Of a DNA stretch of 64,000 bases, positions 18,825 to 27,036 are shown in pieces; positions within the stretch are counted from its first letter, which is position 1; every line of letters starts with the position of its first letter. The stretch is taken from assembly GCF_036492835.1 (NCBI RefSeq), contig NZ_AP025316.1, positions 1 through 64,000 of the forward strand, given 5' to 3'. A model generated the notes under the pieces. The model worked only from the letters and a program-made list of their open reading frames with translations, ran no database searches and was not told the origin of the DNA. The translations under genes were made by a program, and so were the position numbers. The DNA comes from Fulvitalea axinellae. GTDB taxonomy: Bacteria; Bacteroidota; Bacteroidia; Cytophagales; Cyclobacteriaceae.

Positions 18825-20228
18825 ATGGGATTTTTTAGTCAAGTAATGGATTTGGGAATCCACCATGCGGGGGATGACTTCATTGAACAACAAAATTATA
18901 GAGCATCAAATGTCGCTTCGGTAGCCTTGGGACTAGCTGCGTTCCCTTTTATAACGGCTAGTTTTATATCAATACCAGAGACGGCGATATACCCGGGGAT
19001 AACTCTGTTATTGTGTATAATAAGTTTGTTCCTGAATAAGAATGGGGCGAACAAGGCCGGGCGGTTTGTTCTGTCAATTTCCGGTATAATCGGTGGAACG
19101 GGTTATCAGTTCGGTTTGTTGGAAGAAGGCGATCCTTTGTTGGTTTCGATTTTTGTAGTGTGTGTGTCATTGTTGACAATGCCTTGGGTCTTTATTAGGC
19201 TTAGCGAAAAAACGGAATTATTTTTCTCTAATCTGGTTTGTATCGGTTTAGTGCTGTTACAACTTTTTGGCACCGAAAGATTTGATGCCGCTAGTGACGG
19301 GGGCGTAACGGACCTGTTCCGTACGGGAGGGATGTATTACGGCTCCTTTATTATTGCGATTATTTTTATCTCACTCTCTGCTTTTTGTATCCGGTGGGTG
19401 AATGAGCAAGTTGTGTCCCAAAACGTGAAGTTGGTTACCGGAATGGAAGAAACTAACAGGGAACTCCAGGGTAATTCCTCCAAACTCGAGGAGTATATTG
19501 ACCAGCTTGAGGAAAAAAGGAAAGAGGACGAAAGACGTAAGTGGCAATCCGACGGTATTACGGCGCTGAGTGGCGTAATACGGCCGGGCGTGTTGTTGGA
19601 AGAAGTTCAGGACGAACTGATCTCGATGTTGGTGCGTTATCTGGAAGCTAATCAGGGCGCTCTATACACAGTGTCGGACGCCAAGGAAAACGAGGAATCG
19701 CACATCAATATCAGCGCTTGCTACGCTTATGACCGCAAGAAGTTCGTCAATAAAAGGATCGAGATCGGAGAAGGTCTGGTAGGCCAGGTTTGCTTGGAAA
19801 AGGAGCCTGTGTTTATGACTGAAATCCCGCAAGGCTATTTTATGATTACTTCCGGTTTGGGAGAAGCTTTGCCTACGTCGTTGGTGATCATTCCGCTTAT
19901 TCATAACGAAGAGGTGGAAGGCGTTCTGGAAATAGCTTCGTTTAAAGTTATGGACGAGCACGAGCGCGATTTCTTGGAAGAGGCGGGCAAACTGATCGGC
20001 GCGTTTATCGCAAGTAATAGAGTCGCCAGCAAGACTCAGGTACTGTTGGACGAGACACGCGTGCAGACCCAACGTTTGCGTGAGCAGGAAGAGGAACTCA
20101 GGCAAAATATGGAGGAAATGACCGCAACACAGGAACAGTGGTCTAGAAGAAAAGAGGAACTTGAAGAGGAAGTTTTTAACTTGAAGAAAGAAAACAAGGA
20201 CTTCAAAAACCAGTTGGCAACAGTCTGA
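18825..20228 (+). CDS. Membrane GAF-domain protein with coiled coils, no output domain
   Basis: A 467-residue protein. Residues ~25-195 hold about six hydrophobic segments. A charged coiled coil follows (~205-245, rich in Glu and Lys), then a GAF domain (~250-405) with the GEGLVGQVCLEKEPVFMTEIPQ stretch (shown only in part here: GEGLVGQVCLEKEP) and LVIIPL...VEGVLEIASF strands. A second Glu/Gln-rich coiled coil (~410-465) ends the protein. GAF domains bind small molecules or act as dimerisation sensors. No histidine kinase, GGDEF or other output domain follows, so it probably signals through a partner that docks on the coiled coil. Such proteins are common in Cytophagales; the ligand is unknown. 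It is monocistronic, with a strong terminator. Confidence 0.8.
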   Translation: MGFFSQVMDLGIHHAGDDFIEQQNYRASNVASVALGLAAFPFITASFISIPETAIYPGITLLLCIISLFLNKNGANKAGRFVLSISGIIGGTGYQFGLLEEGDPLLVSIFVVCVSLLTMPWVFIRLSEKTELFFSNLVCIGLVLLQLFGTERFDAASDGGVTDLFRTGGMYYGSFIIAIIFISLSAFCIRWVNEQVVSQNVKLVTGMEETNRELQGNSSKLEEYIDQLEEKRKEDERRKWQSDGITALSGVIRPGVLLEEVQDELISMLVRYLEANQGALYTVSDAKENEESHINISACYAYDRKKFVNKRIEIGEGLVGQVCLEKEPVFMTEIPQGYFMITSGLGEALPTSLVIIPLIHNEEVEGVLEIASFKVMDEHERDFLEEAGKLIGAFIASNRVASKTQVLLDETRVQTQRLREQEEELRQNMEEMTATQEQWSRRKEELEEEVFNLKKENKDFKNQLATV

Positions 20229-20253
20229 TAATAAGCTGTCCGTATTATTTGCG

Positions 20254-20287
20254 AAAGTCGCTCCAATATCCTTGGAGCGACTTTTTT
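20254..20287 (+). terminator. Terminator of the GAF protein gene
   Basis: A 13-bp perfect stem AAAGTCGCTCCAA (20254-20266) with TTGGAGCGACTTT (20272-20284), a 5-nt loop TATCC and a T-run, 25 bp after the stop. Confidence 0.9.
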
Positions 20288-20425
20288 CGTTAAGTAGTCT
20301 ATGTCTTGGCGAATTCTTATGTGAAAAATATTGCGGTTTTGTATACAACGTATGCTAAACTATGCGTGTCGTTTATGACACATGGCCGGCATGGCAGTTA
20401 TATTCCCATATAAACTGGCAACATG

Positions 20426-20461
20426 TTTGGGAGGGTGAATGGTCGCCCTCGTTTAAATTTG
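20426..20461 (+). promoter_or_regulatory. Possible promoter of the SIMPL gene
   Basis: TAAATTTG at 20454-20461 is an exact -7 box and lies 19 bp before the ATG. TTTG at 20426-20429 could be the -33 box, but the 24-bp gap is longer than usual. Confidence 0.35.
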
Positions 20462-20480
20462 AACCGAAAACATCCTCACT

Positions 20481-21206
20481 ATGAAAAAGGCACTTTTTGC
20501 ATTAGGCGTAATTTTGGCAAGCTTTGCGGGAATGTCCGCAATGGCCCAACAGGTCGGAACCATTAAGGTAGCGGGCAAAGGGGAGGTGAGTGTTGCCCCC
20601 AATACCGTTACATTGTCTATGAGCGTCGAATCCAGGGATAAGGATTATACGGCTTGTGTAACCAATCTTAATGAGCAGACCGAAGCTCTGAAGAAAGCGT
20701 TGAGGAAAGTGGGTTTCAACGAGAAAGACATTCTGACTACCAATTATAACGTTCGTAGAGAGACTCGTTACAACAACCAGTCCCGTCGTTCGGACTTTAT
20801 CGGTTACTTGGCCACCCACTATTTGAAGGTGAGTTTTCCTTTTGATAAGTCGAGGCTAAACAAAGCCGTGAACGCTTTGAGCGCAAAAGCGGGGCAGGCG
20901 AGTTTCAATATTGCTTTCTCGGTGTCGGACACTGAGGCTTTGAAAGCGCAATTGGCTAAAAGCGCCGTAACCGACGCCACAAAGAAAGCCGAGGCCTTGG
21001 CGCAAGCAGCAGGCCTGAAACTAGGCTACATCCAAAGCATCGAATACGGAAACATACCTGTTAGGTACAGTAATGCGGGCTATCAGTTTGACGCCGAGGT
21101 GTCAATGATGAGGAAGTCTGAGTCGGCCGTTGCGGATATCAACCCGGAAGACGTGAAAAATACCGCAGACGTAACCGTAGTATGGGTGGTGACCAAAGCG
21201 GATTGA
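20481..21206 (+). CDS. Periplasmic SIMPL-domain (DUF541) protein
   Basis: 241 residues with a cleavable signal peptide (MKKALFALGVILASFAG, probable cleavage after AMA before QQ). The mature protein begins GTIKVAGKGEVSVAPNTVTL, the typical opening of the SIMPL/DUF541 family, and has the central Ala/Lys-rich helix VTDATKKAEALAQAAGLKLG followed by IQSIEYGN. Members include E. coli YggE, linked to protection from oxidative stress, and BP26 of Brucella, which forms channel-like oligomers. No specific role can be given here. It stands alone between two terminators. Confidence 0.88.
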   Translation: MKKALFALGVILASFAGMSAMAQQVGTIKVAGKGEVSVAPNTVTLSMSVESRDKDYTACVTNLNEQTEALKKALRKVGFNEKDILTTNYNVRRETRYNNQSRRSDFIGYLATHYLKVSFPFDKSRLNKAVNALSAKAGQASFNIAFSVSDTEALKAQLAKSAVTDATKKAEALAQAAGLKLGYIQSIEYGNIPVRYSNAGYQFDAEVSMMRKSESAVADINPEDVKNTADVTVVWVVTKAD

Positions 21207-21255
21207 TAGAGAATCTTGATCAAGATTCATAATCCCTTTAAAAATACAAATAGTT

Positions 21256-21285
21256 ACGGGTGCCATACGGTGCCCGTTTTTTTTT
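21256..21285 (+). terminator. Terminator of the SIMPL gene
   Basis: ACGGGTGCC (21256-21264) pairs with GGTGCCCGT (21269-21277), with two G-T wobbles, around loop ATAC, followed by a run of nine T. Confidence 0.85.
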
Positions 21286-21474
21286 GCGTACACTTTTCGT
21301 TTTTACAATTAGGCTGAGTTCCGATACATTAGTATAGATTGGGAAATCCTTTCAAAACGACGTATCTTGACTACATATTATATGTTTCGGTGTTCATAAG
21401 CCGAAAGGAAGTTTTCAATTCTCCGTTGCCATACGGAGACCGATATGTAACTTTTACACACAACTTTTACCCCG

Positions 21475-22908
21475 ATGAATAAGGAATCACGCAGGGACTT
21501 TATCAAAAAGTCCGCATTAGCCGGTATCGCCCTTGGTGTGGGAGCCCATGGAGCTATTGCCAAAGACAAGTATTCTTCCAACAGGCCGGCGCCATCTTCT
21601 CGGAAATTCACCAGCCGGGCGGTGGAGAAAAAAATCAAGGAAATCAAGAAAGCCATCGCAGATCCCGAACTTGCCTGGATGTTCGAGAACTGTTTCCCGA
21701 ATACTCTTGACACTACGGTGGAAACCGGAACGTTGAAAGGCAAGCCGGATACTTTTGTCATCACAGGCGATATTCCCGCTATGTGGCTTCGAGATTCCAC
21801 GGCCCAAGTGTGGCCGTATTTGCCGTTGTTGAATGAAGATGAGGCTTTGAAGCGAATGGTTTTGGGTTTGGTAAACAGGCAAACCGCCTGTATTCTGATC
21901 GACCCTTACGCCAATGCCTTTAATAAGGACGGCTCTGAGGAAAGCCACTGGAAAAGCGACCATACCAAAATGCGCAACGAACTTCACGAGCGTAAGTGGG
22001 AGATCGATTCGCTCTGTTATTCGGTGCGCTTGGCTTACGGCTACTGGAAGCGTACCGGCGACGCCTCATGCCTTGACGCTGACTGGCGAAAGGCCTCTAA
22101 GCTGATCGTTCAGACATTCAAGGAACAACAGCGCAAAGACGGAAACGGCCCATACTCTTTCCAAAGAACCACTTCAAAATACGAAGACAACGTACCGCAC
22201 TACGGTTGGGGCAACCCAGTGAAACCGGTCGGCCTGATTTGCTCGATCTTCCGTCCGTCCGACGACAGCACGGTATTTCCGTTCTTGGTTCCATCGAATT
22301 ATTTCGCTGTTGCCTCATTGCGCCAAATGGCCGAGATGCACACCAAAGTACACAACGACAGGGCATTCGCCAAAGAATGTAACGACTTGGCCGACGAAGT
22401 GGAAGAGGCTTTGGAAAAATACGCGGTGGCTATGCACGAGTCGAAAGGTAAGATTATTCCTTTCGAAGTGGACGGCTTCGGCAACCGTATGTTGATGGAC
22501 GACGCCAATGTGCCTAGTCTCCTTTCGCTTCCATACCTCGACGCAATGGACGCCAAAGACCCGCTTTACCAGCGTACTCGCGATTTCGTTTTGAGCGAAG
22601 ACAACCCTTACTTCTGGAAAGGCGATAAGGCCGAAGGAATCGGTGGCCCGCACGTAGGTATGCATTATATTTGGCCGATGAGTATCACCATGCGCGCCCT
22701 CACTTCCGACAACGAAAAAGAGATACGAAAATGTTTGCGTATGCTCAAGGATACGCATGCCGGCACGGGCTTTATGCACGAAGGTTTCCATAAAGACAAC
22801 CCTGAGAAATTTACCCGTTCGTGGTTCGCTTGGGCAAATACGCTCTTCGGCGAATTGGTGATGAAGACTTACAACGAGCGCCCTCATATTTTGAGAAACA
22901 GTATCTAA
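21475..22908 (+). CDS. GH125 exo-alpha-1,6-mannosidase, Tat-exported
   Basis: A 477-residue glycoside hydrolase of family 125, whose characterised members remove alpha-1,6-linked mannose without a metal, by inversion. The N-terminus has a twin-arginine signal (SRRDFIKKSALAGIALG, Arg6-Arg7), so the folded enzyme should be exported by Tat. Visible family stretches include ITGDIPAMWLRDSTAQVWPY, YEDNVPHYGWGNPVKPVGL, FEVDGFGNRMLMDDANVPSL, and GIGGPHVGMHYIWPMSI, which carry the acidic and aromatic sugar-binding residues. The length fits the family (about 430-480 residues plus signal). It is not in an operon and no SusC/SusD genes are adjacent; it may trim N-glycan or yeast-type mannan fragments. 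Confidence in the family is high, in the natural substrate low. Confidence 0.92.
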   Translation: MNKESRRDFIKKSALAGIALGVGAHGAIAKDKYSSNRPAPSSRKFTSRAVEKKIKEIKKAIADPELAWMFENCFPNTLDTTVETGTLKGKPDTFVITGDIPAMWLRDSTAQVWPYLPLLNEDEALKRMVLGLVNRQTACILIDPYANAFNKDGSEESHWKSDHTKMRNELHERKWEIDSLCYSVRLAYGYWKRTGDASCLDADWRKASKLIVQTFKEQQRKDGNGPYSFQRTTSKYEDNVPHYGWGNPVKPVGLICSIFRPSDDSTVFPFLVPSNYFAVASLRQMAEMHTKVHNDRAFAKECNDLADEVEEALEKYAVAMHESKGKIIPFEVDGFGNRMLMDDANVPSLLSLPYLDAMDAKDPLYQRTRDFVLSEDNPYFWKGDKAEGIGGPHVGMHYIWPMSITMRALTSDNEKEIRKCLRMLKDTHAGTGFMHEGFHKDNPEKFTRSWFAWANTLFGELVMKTYNERPHILRNSI

Positions 22909-22931
22909 AGTCCAAACAAAGGATATAATGG

Positions 22932-22957
22932 AAAAGAGGCGTTAGCGCCTCTTTTTT
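22932..22957 (+). terminator. Terminator of the GH125 gene
   Basis: AAAAGAGGCG (22932-22941), loop TTAG, CGCCTCTTTT (22946-22955), then more T: a 10-bp stem 23 bp after the stop. Confidence 0.9.
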
Positions 22958-23043
22958 GCTTTTACATTATCGGTATATTCTTTTGGCCTCTCTTGTTTAT
23001 ATTTGTGGGTTGCCAAAATTATCAAGAGCCATTGCCAACCATT

Positions 23044-23886
23044 ATGAAATTAATTGGGAACCTAAACGCTCCATACCCATTTCCCAAAGGAAGTCGCCAA
23101 AAACTGTTCGTGGCGTTCTTTCACGGTTTGTTTGTGTATTTATTTCTGCTTTTTTATAAGCCTTTCGGAGTAGATACGCTACCTGACAGCGCCGTCTATC
23201 TCATAGGTTATTTTGTATGCTTATTTATTACGGGCGTTATTTGGTTTTTCGTCTGGCCACAGATTTTTCCGAAATGGTTTGAAAGCAAAACATGGAATGT
23301 AAAAAAAGAGCTTTTGTTCTTTTCTTCCGAAGGCCTGTCGGTGTCGGTGCTTAATTATTTTTATCATTATACATTCGCACCTGATCTTGCGCCAGATTAC
23401 ACTTTCCCCGAGTTTATTAGGATAACGATGTTAGTTGCGTTAATCCTATTTTTGGTGTCGGTGACGGTACTTAAACGGGTGTTGTTGTCATGGAATTTGA
23501 AAAATGAAATCTCGCAAGATTTAAAACAGGGAGAAGCCATCCCGACAACCAAAGTGACGGTTAAAGGGAACGCGTTAAAGTTCGGAGAACTGGATGTAAG
23601 CGTAGACGAATTTCTGTTCGCAAGATCGGATAACAACTATACGACTTTCTTTTTTTGGAAAGATGAAAGCTTAAAGAAAGAGCTTTTGAGAGTATCGCTA
23701 AAAAGTGTCGCCGAGCAGTTTTCGGAAGTGGAAGGAATTGTCCGATGCCACAAATCGTTTATTGTCAACAAGGACAAAATTATAAATATTTCAGGTAATG
23801 CCAGATCTAAAAACATTACTCTGGAAAACTATTCCGCGCCCATTCCTGTATCAAGAAGTACACCCAATGAAATGTTGGAGTCCTGA
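23044..23886 (+). CDS. Membrane-anchored LytTR transcriptional regulator
   Basis: 280 residues from the ATG at 23044. The frame extends up to a TTG at 22993, but that lies close to the GH125 terminator, and MKLIGNLNAPYPFPKGS is the usual opening of this group, so I prefer 23044. There are four hydrophobic segments within ~20-155, then a LytTR DNA-binding domain in the last ~100 residues, with the typical LFARSDNNYTTFFF strand, LLRVSLKSVAEQF, IVRCHKSFIVNKDKI and ITLENYSAPIPVSRS. LytTR domains bind direct repeats in promoters. There is no receiver domain, so the membrane part is the likely sensor or anchor. The efflux operon starts 416 bp downstream and is a candidate target by position only. 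Confidence 0.85.
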   Translation: MKLIGNLNAPYPFPKGSRQKLFVAFFHGLFVYLFLLFYKPFGVDTLPDSAVYLIGYFVCLFITGVIWFFVWPQIFPKWFESKTWNVKKELLFFSSEGLSVSVLNYFYHYTFAPDLAPDYTFPEFIRITMLVALILFLVSVTVLKRVLLSWNLKNEISQDLKQGEAIPTTKVTVKGNALKFGELDVSVDEFLFARSDNNYTTFFFWKDESLKKELLRVSLKSVAEQFSEVEGIVRCHKSFIVNKDKIINISGNARSKNITLENYSAPIPVSRSTPNEMLES

Positions 23887-24033
23887 GCCTTCAATATTTA
23901 TATAGCCGAATATTATGACTTATACCTGCTTGGCTGTCAATGCCATTGCAGATTCCGACATATGTGTCGCTCTATTTTTTTGAAAATGGCCTAATATCTT
24001 CCTATATGCTTCGGTTCTATTTTTTATTCGCTT

Positions 24034-24056
24034 AAGAGCTGTATACGCTCTTTTTT
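24034..24056 (+). terminator. Possible terminator in the LytTR-efflux spacer
   Basis: AAGAGC (24034-24039), loop TGTATAC, GCTCTT (24047-24052) with a run of six T. It is ~150 bp past the LytTR stop; the stem is short. Confidence 0.5.
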
Positions 24057-24234
24057 ATAGGGAAACAGGGCGTGATGACTCATTATCTTCCTTCCTTTTT
24101 CAAGAATATAGCTTTCCCATTCGTCCCAAAAAATCCGTTTGCTCCCAAACAAATCCGGTTCGTAACATTTTTGTCCAGTTCGTACCAAAGTTTTTTTTCA
24201 AAGGGAACCATCCTTCAAATTGCCGTTCGATAAT

Positions 24235-24264
24235 CAAGCGAGTTAGGACACCAATTCTCGCTTG
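24235..24264 (+). promoter_or_regulatory. Inverted repeat before the RND efflux operon
   Basis: Perfect 8-bp arms CAAGCGAG (24235-24242) and CTCGCTTG (24257-24264) flank a 14-bp centre, 39 bp before the first gene. There is no T-run, so an operator or leader structure is more likely than a terminator. The remainder of the 23887-24302 spacer holds nothing else that I recognise. Confidence 0.4.
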
Positions 24265-24302
24265 CCGATATTTTTTTGATGTAATCAATATATAAATAAA
24301 CC

Positions 24303-25658
24303 ATGAAGAATAGTTTTCGAACAGCTTTGCTGTTGTTGTTGTGTTATGGTGGGCAAACCTTCGGACAAGATGCTTTGGATGGCTACGTGGAGCTTGGCTT
24401 GAAGAACAACCAAGAGTATATCCGAGAACAACTCCGTACTCAAAGAAGCGCCCAAGAGCTGAAGGAAGCCAGAAGTTTTTATCTGCCAGACATAAGTGCC
24501 GGAAGCCAATATTTGATTTCCGGAGGTGGCCGAACTATCGGCTTCCCAGCGGGAGATATGCTTAACCCTGTCCATACAGCGCTGAATTCCCTTTCAGGAT
24601 CAGACATTTTCCCGACAGATGTGGAAAACGAAAAAGTACAACTTTTACCAAACGATTTTCACGACACTAGAATACGTTTGATACAGCCTTTGCTTAACAC
24701 CTCAATCTATTATGGGTATAAGGCCCGGAGCGCACAAGTCTCGATGCAAGAGGCAAAGGAGCAAGCGTTTCGAAACAGTTTGGTTTACCGGATCAAAAAA
24801 GCCTATTACGAACACGCTTCGCTAGTGGAGCAAAGACAGATACTAAGCAACGTTCGGCCAGTTTTGGTAGAGCAAGTGGACCTGAACCGCAAGCTGGTAA
24901 AAAACGGTATGGCCACCGCTGACGCCGTTTACAACGCCGAGGTGGAACTACATAAACTCGACGCTCAAATAGCGAGAGTAAAAAAGGGTGTCAACACTTC
25001 CAGAATATTTTTCAATATCCTCTTGAACAGAAATCTGGAAGAAACGGTAGAAGTGGATCTTTCTTCGGCGCCTATGATTGCGAATAATGCGTCTTTGGAT
25101 GCTTCACAAGAATTGGCTTTGGACCGTCGTGCCGAGATAACGCAAGTGGAAGAGGGCATAAGGGCCACCGAATATCAGGTCAAAAAAGACAAAACCTACC
25201 TAGTGCCCGAACTCTCGCTAATGGCGGATGCGGGTTATCAAGGCTTCGGTTATAAGTTCGACAGTGACCAAGATTATTATACAGTAGCTTTCAGCCTGAC
25301 AATCCCCATTTTTCAGGGCGGAAGGAATAAGGCCAAGATAAAGAAATCGGTACTGGCCAAAGAGGAACTGGAATCCGAGCTGATAGATCTCCGGAACAAG
25401 ATACGGCTGGAGGTGGCGCAAGCGCATTACGAGTTGGAAGAGGCTATGGAGATTCACCAAGCCCGAATGGCTGAAATGACATCTGCCAAAGAGAATTTCA
25501 AGATAATAAGCATGCGCTATCGGGAAGACCAGGTTTTGCCTGTGGCCTATAACGAATCCAGAGCGAACCTTACCAATGCCGAATTGCAGGAATCTGTGGC
25601 GCGATACGGAATCAAAATCGCCGAAGCGAATTTTCGCAGAGCCGTTAAGGCGCAATAG
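24303..25658 (+). CDS. TolC-family outer membrane efflux protein
   Basis: 451 residues with a signal peptide (hydrophobic run LLLLLCYGG, cleavage probably near FGQ). It then has the two-fold TolC plan: helical barrel segments rich in heptads (LKNNQEYIREQLRTQRSAQEL; shown here to LKNNQEYIREQL) alternating with beta-strand stretches, and a C-terminal repeat with YTVAFSLTIPIFQGGRNKAKI and YREDQVLPVAYNESRANLTNAEL. It should form the outer membrane exit duct for the adaptor and RND pump encoded downstream. Gaps of 131 and 167 bp separate the three genes, but order and strand fit one operon. Confidence 0.9.
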   Translation: MKNSFRTALLLLLCYGGQTFGQDALDGYVELGLKNNQEYIREQLRTQRSAQELKEARSFYLPDISAGSQYLISGGGRTIGFPAGDMLNPVHTALNSLSGSDIFPTDVENEKVQLLPNDFHDTRIRLIQPLLNTSIYYGYKARSAQVSMQEAKEQAFRNSLVYRIKKAYYEHASLVEQRQILSNVRPVLVEQVDLNRKLVKNGMATADAVYNAEVELHKLDAQIARVKKGVNTSRIFFNILLNRNLEETVEVDLSSAPMIANNASLDASQELALDRRAEITQVEEGIRATEYQVKKDKTYLVPELSLMADAGYQGFGYKFDSDQDYYTVAFSLTIPIFQGGRNKAKIKKSVLAKEELESELIDLRNKIRLEVAQAHYELEEAMEIHQARMAEMTSAKENFKIISMRYREDQVLPVAYNESRANLTNAELQESVARYGIKIAEANFRRAVKAQ

Positions 25659-25728
25659 TATAGAGTGCGATGCTCAAAGCATAATTCAATAGGCAAGCGT
25701 CGAGTATTAGTCGAGTTTATCACAACAC

Positions 25729-25760
25729 TACCTAATACTTAAGATCAAATACCTAATACC
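25729..25760. repeat. TACCTAATACTT dispersed repeat, copy 1
   Basis: Starts TACCTAATACTTAAGATC and ends AAATACCTAATACC, in the gap between the TolC and adaptor genes. Related copies: 34062-34096, 38798-38829 (inverted), 38975-39006, and partial matches near 32961-32974. Confidence 0.7.
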
Positions 25761-25789
25761 GTATAGAATCTAACTGAAAGCAACCGACA

Positions 25790-26869
25790 ATGAGAACCAT
25801 AATAATGATAACCGTACTGGCCGTTTCGCTTTTCGGCTGTGGCAAGGAATATAATACAGGGGCAAATAAGCGGAAAGGAGCGCCGAGAAAAGTAAGAACC
25901 GTTTCGGCCGGAAGTTTGTCCCAAGTTCAGCCGGTGATCGCCAGCGGGGTCTTGGCCTCTAAAGTGGAAGTTACCGTATCGTTTAAGATTGGTGGCGTGT
26001 TGCAAGGGCTTTACGCCGAGGAAGGCCAGACGGTGGGTGCCGGAAAACGGATCGCCAGCCTTAATCTTTCGGAGATAAATGCCCAAGTAAAATCGGCTCG
26101 GCAGGCCTATGATAAATCCGTGCGTGACTTGGCTAGGTTTTGTAACCTTTATAAAGAGAAAGCCGCTACGCTGGAACAAAAACAAAATGCCAAAACGGCC
26201 GAGTCCGTAGCGAAAGCGCAACTGGAAGTGGCGGAATTCAATCAACGCTACGCCAAGATCAATTCGCCGGTAAAGGGTAAAGTGTTGAAGCGTTTTGTGG
26301 AAAGCGGGCAAGTAGTTTCCGCTGGACAACCAATATTTTTGATTGGTGGATCTGGCAGTAAAGGTTCGCAAGTTATGCGTGTTGGGCTGGCCGACAGGGA
26401 AGTGGTAAAACTTAAATCCGGCGACAGGGCCGAGATGTTTTTCGACGCTTATCCATCCAAAACCTTTGAGGCTTTTGTAACCGAGATCGCCGAAAAGGCG
26501 GATCCAACTACAGGTCTTTTCGAGGTGGAGCTTTCGCTTGGCAAATACCGTCCGGAATTGAAAAGCGGTTTTATAGGCAAGGTTTCTCTCTACCCTTCGA
26601 AAACCGAAGAGGTTTACGTAGTGCCGATGTCGGCGTTGGTGGAAGGCGAGGTAAAGACTGCGACGGTCTTTATAACATACGACGGTGCCACTGTCCATCG
26701 TAAGACGCTTCGGGTATCCGAAATAAGGGGCGATTCTTTTACAGTACCGCAAAGCGAATTGGACTCCGGGGCCAAGATTATTACGGCCGGAGCGCCCTAT
26801 CTTCGAGACCGGGATTCCGTGGTTATCGTGCGCCACAACATCATCAGTCCGGCCCTTCCGATATTATAA
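25790..26869 (+). CDS. RND efflux periplasmic adaptor, lipoprotein
   Basis: 359 residues. The lipobox SLFGC gives Cys17 as the lipidated residue. Next come a membrane-fusion-protein core: a biotinyl/lipoyl-like half (VTVSFKIGGVLQGLYAEEGQTV), a helical hairpin (~100-150, AYDKSVRDLARFCNLYKEKAATLEQKQNAK; key part KAATLEQKQNAKTAESVAKA), the second lipoyl half (INSPVKGKVLKRFVESGQVV) and a beta-barrel domain. It links the RND pump to the TolC duct. It lies between the two partner genes. The substrate is unknown. Confidence 0.9.
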   Translation: MRTIIMITVLAVSLFGCGKEYNTGANKRKGAPRKVRTVSAGSLSQVQPVIASGVLASKVEVTVSFKIGGVLQGLYAEEGQTVGAGKRIASLNLSEINAQVKSARQAYDKSVRDLARFCNLYKEKAATLEQKQNAKTAESVAKAQLEVAEFNQRYAKINSPVKGKVLKRFVESGQVVSAGQPIFLIGGSGSKGSQVMRVGLADREVVKLKSGDRAEMFFDAYPSKTFEAFVTEIAEKADPTTGLFEVELSLGKYRPELKSGFIGKVSLYPSKTEEVYVVPMSALVEGEVKTATVFITYDGATVHRKTLRVSEIRGDSFTVPQSELDSGAKIITAGAPYLRDRDSVVIVRHNIISPALPIL

Positions 26870-27036
26870 AAGGGGAATTTTCATAATTGTGTAGACCTCC
26901 GGAAGTCCGACAGTATCGCTCTACAAGCGGTATCGTTCGGATTTATTAATGAACAGATTATCAGTATTGTATCCTTATTCACCTTAGCGGTGGCTTGTCC
27001 GCTGGCAGGTGGTGTTTTCGGATAAAATAACAAGAA

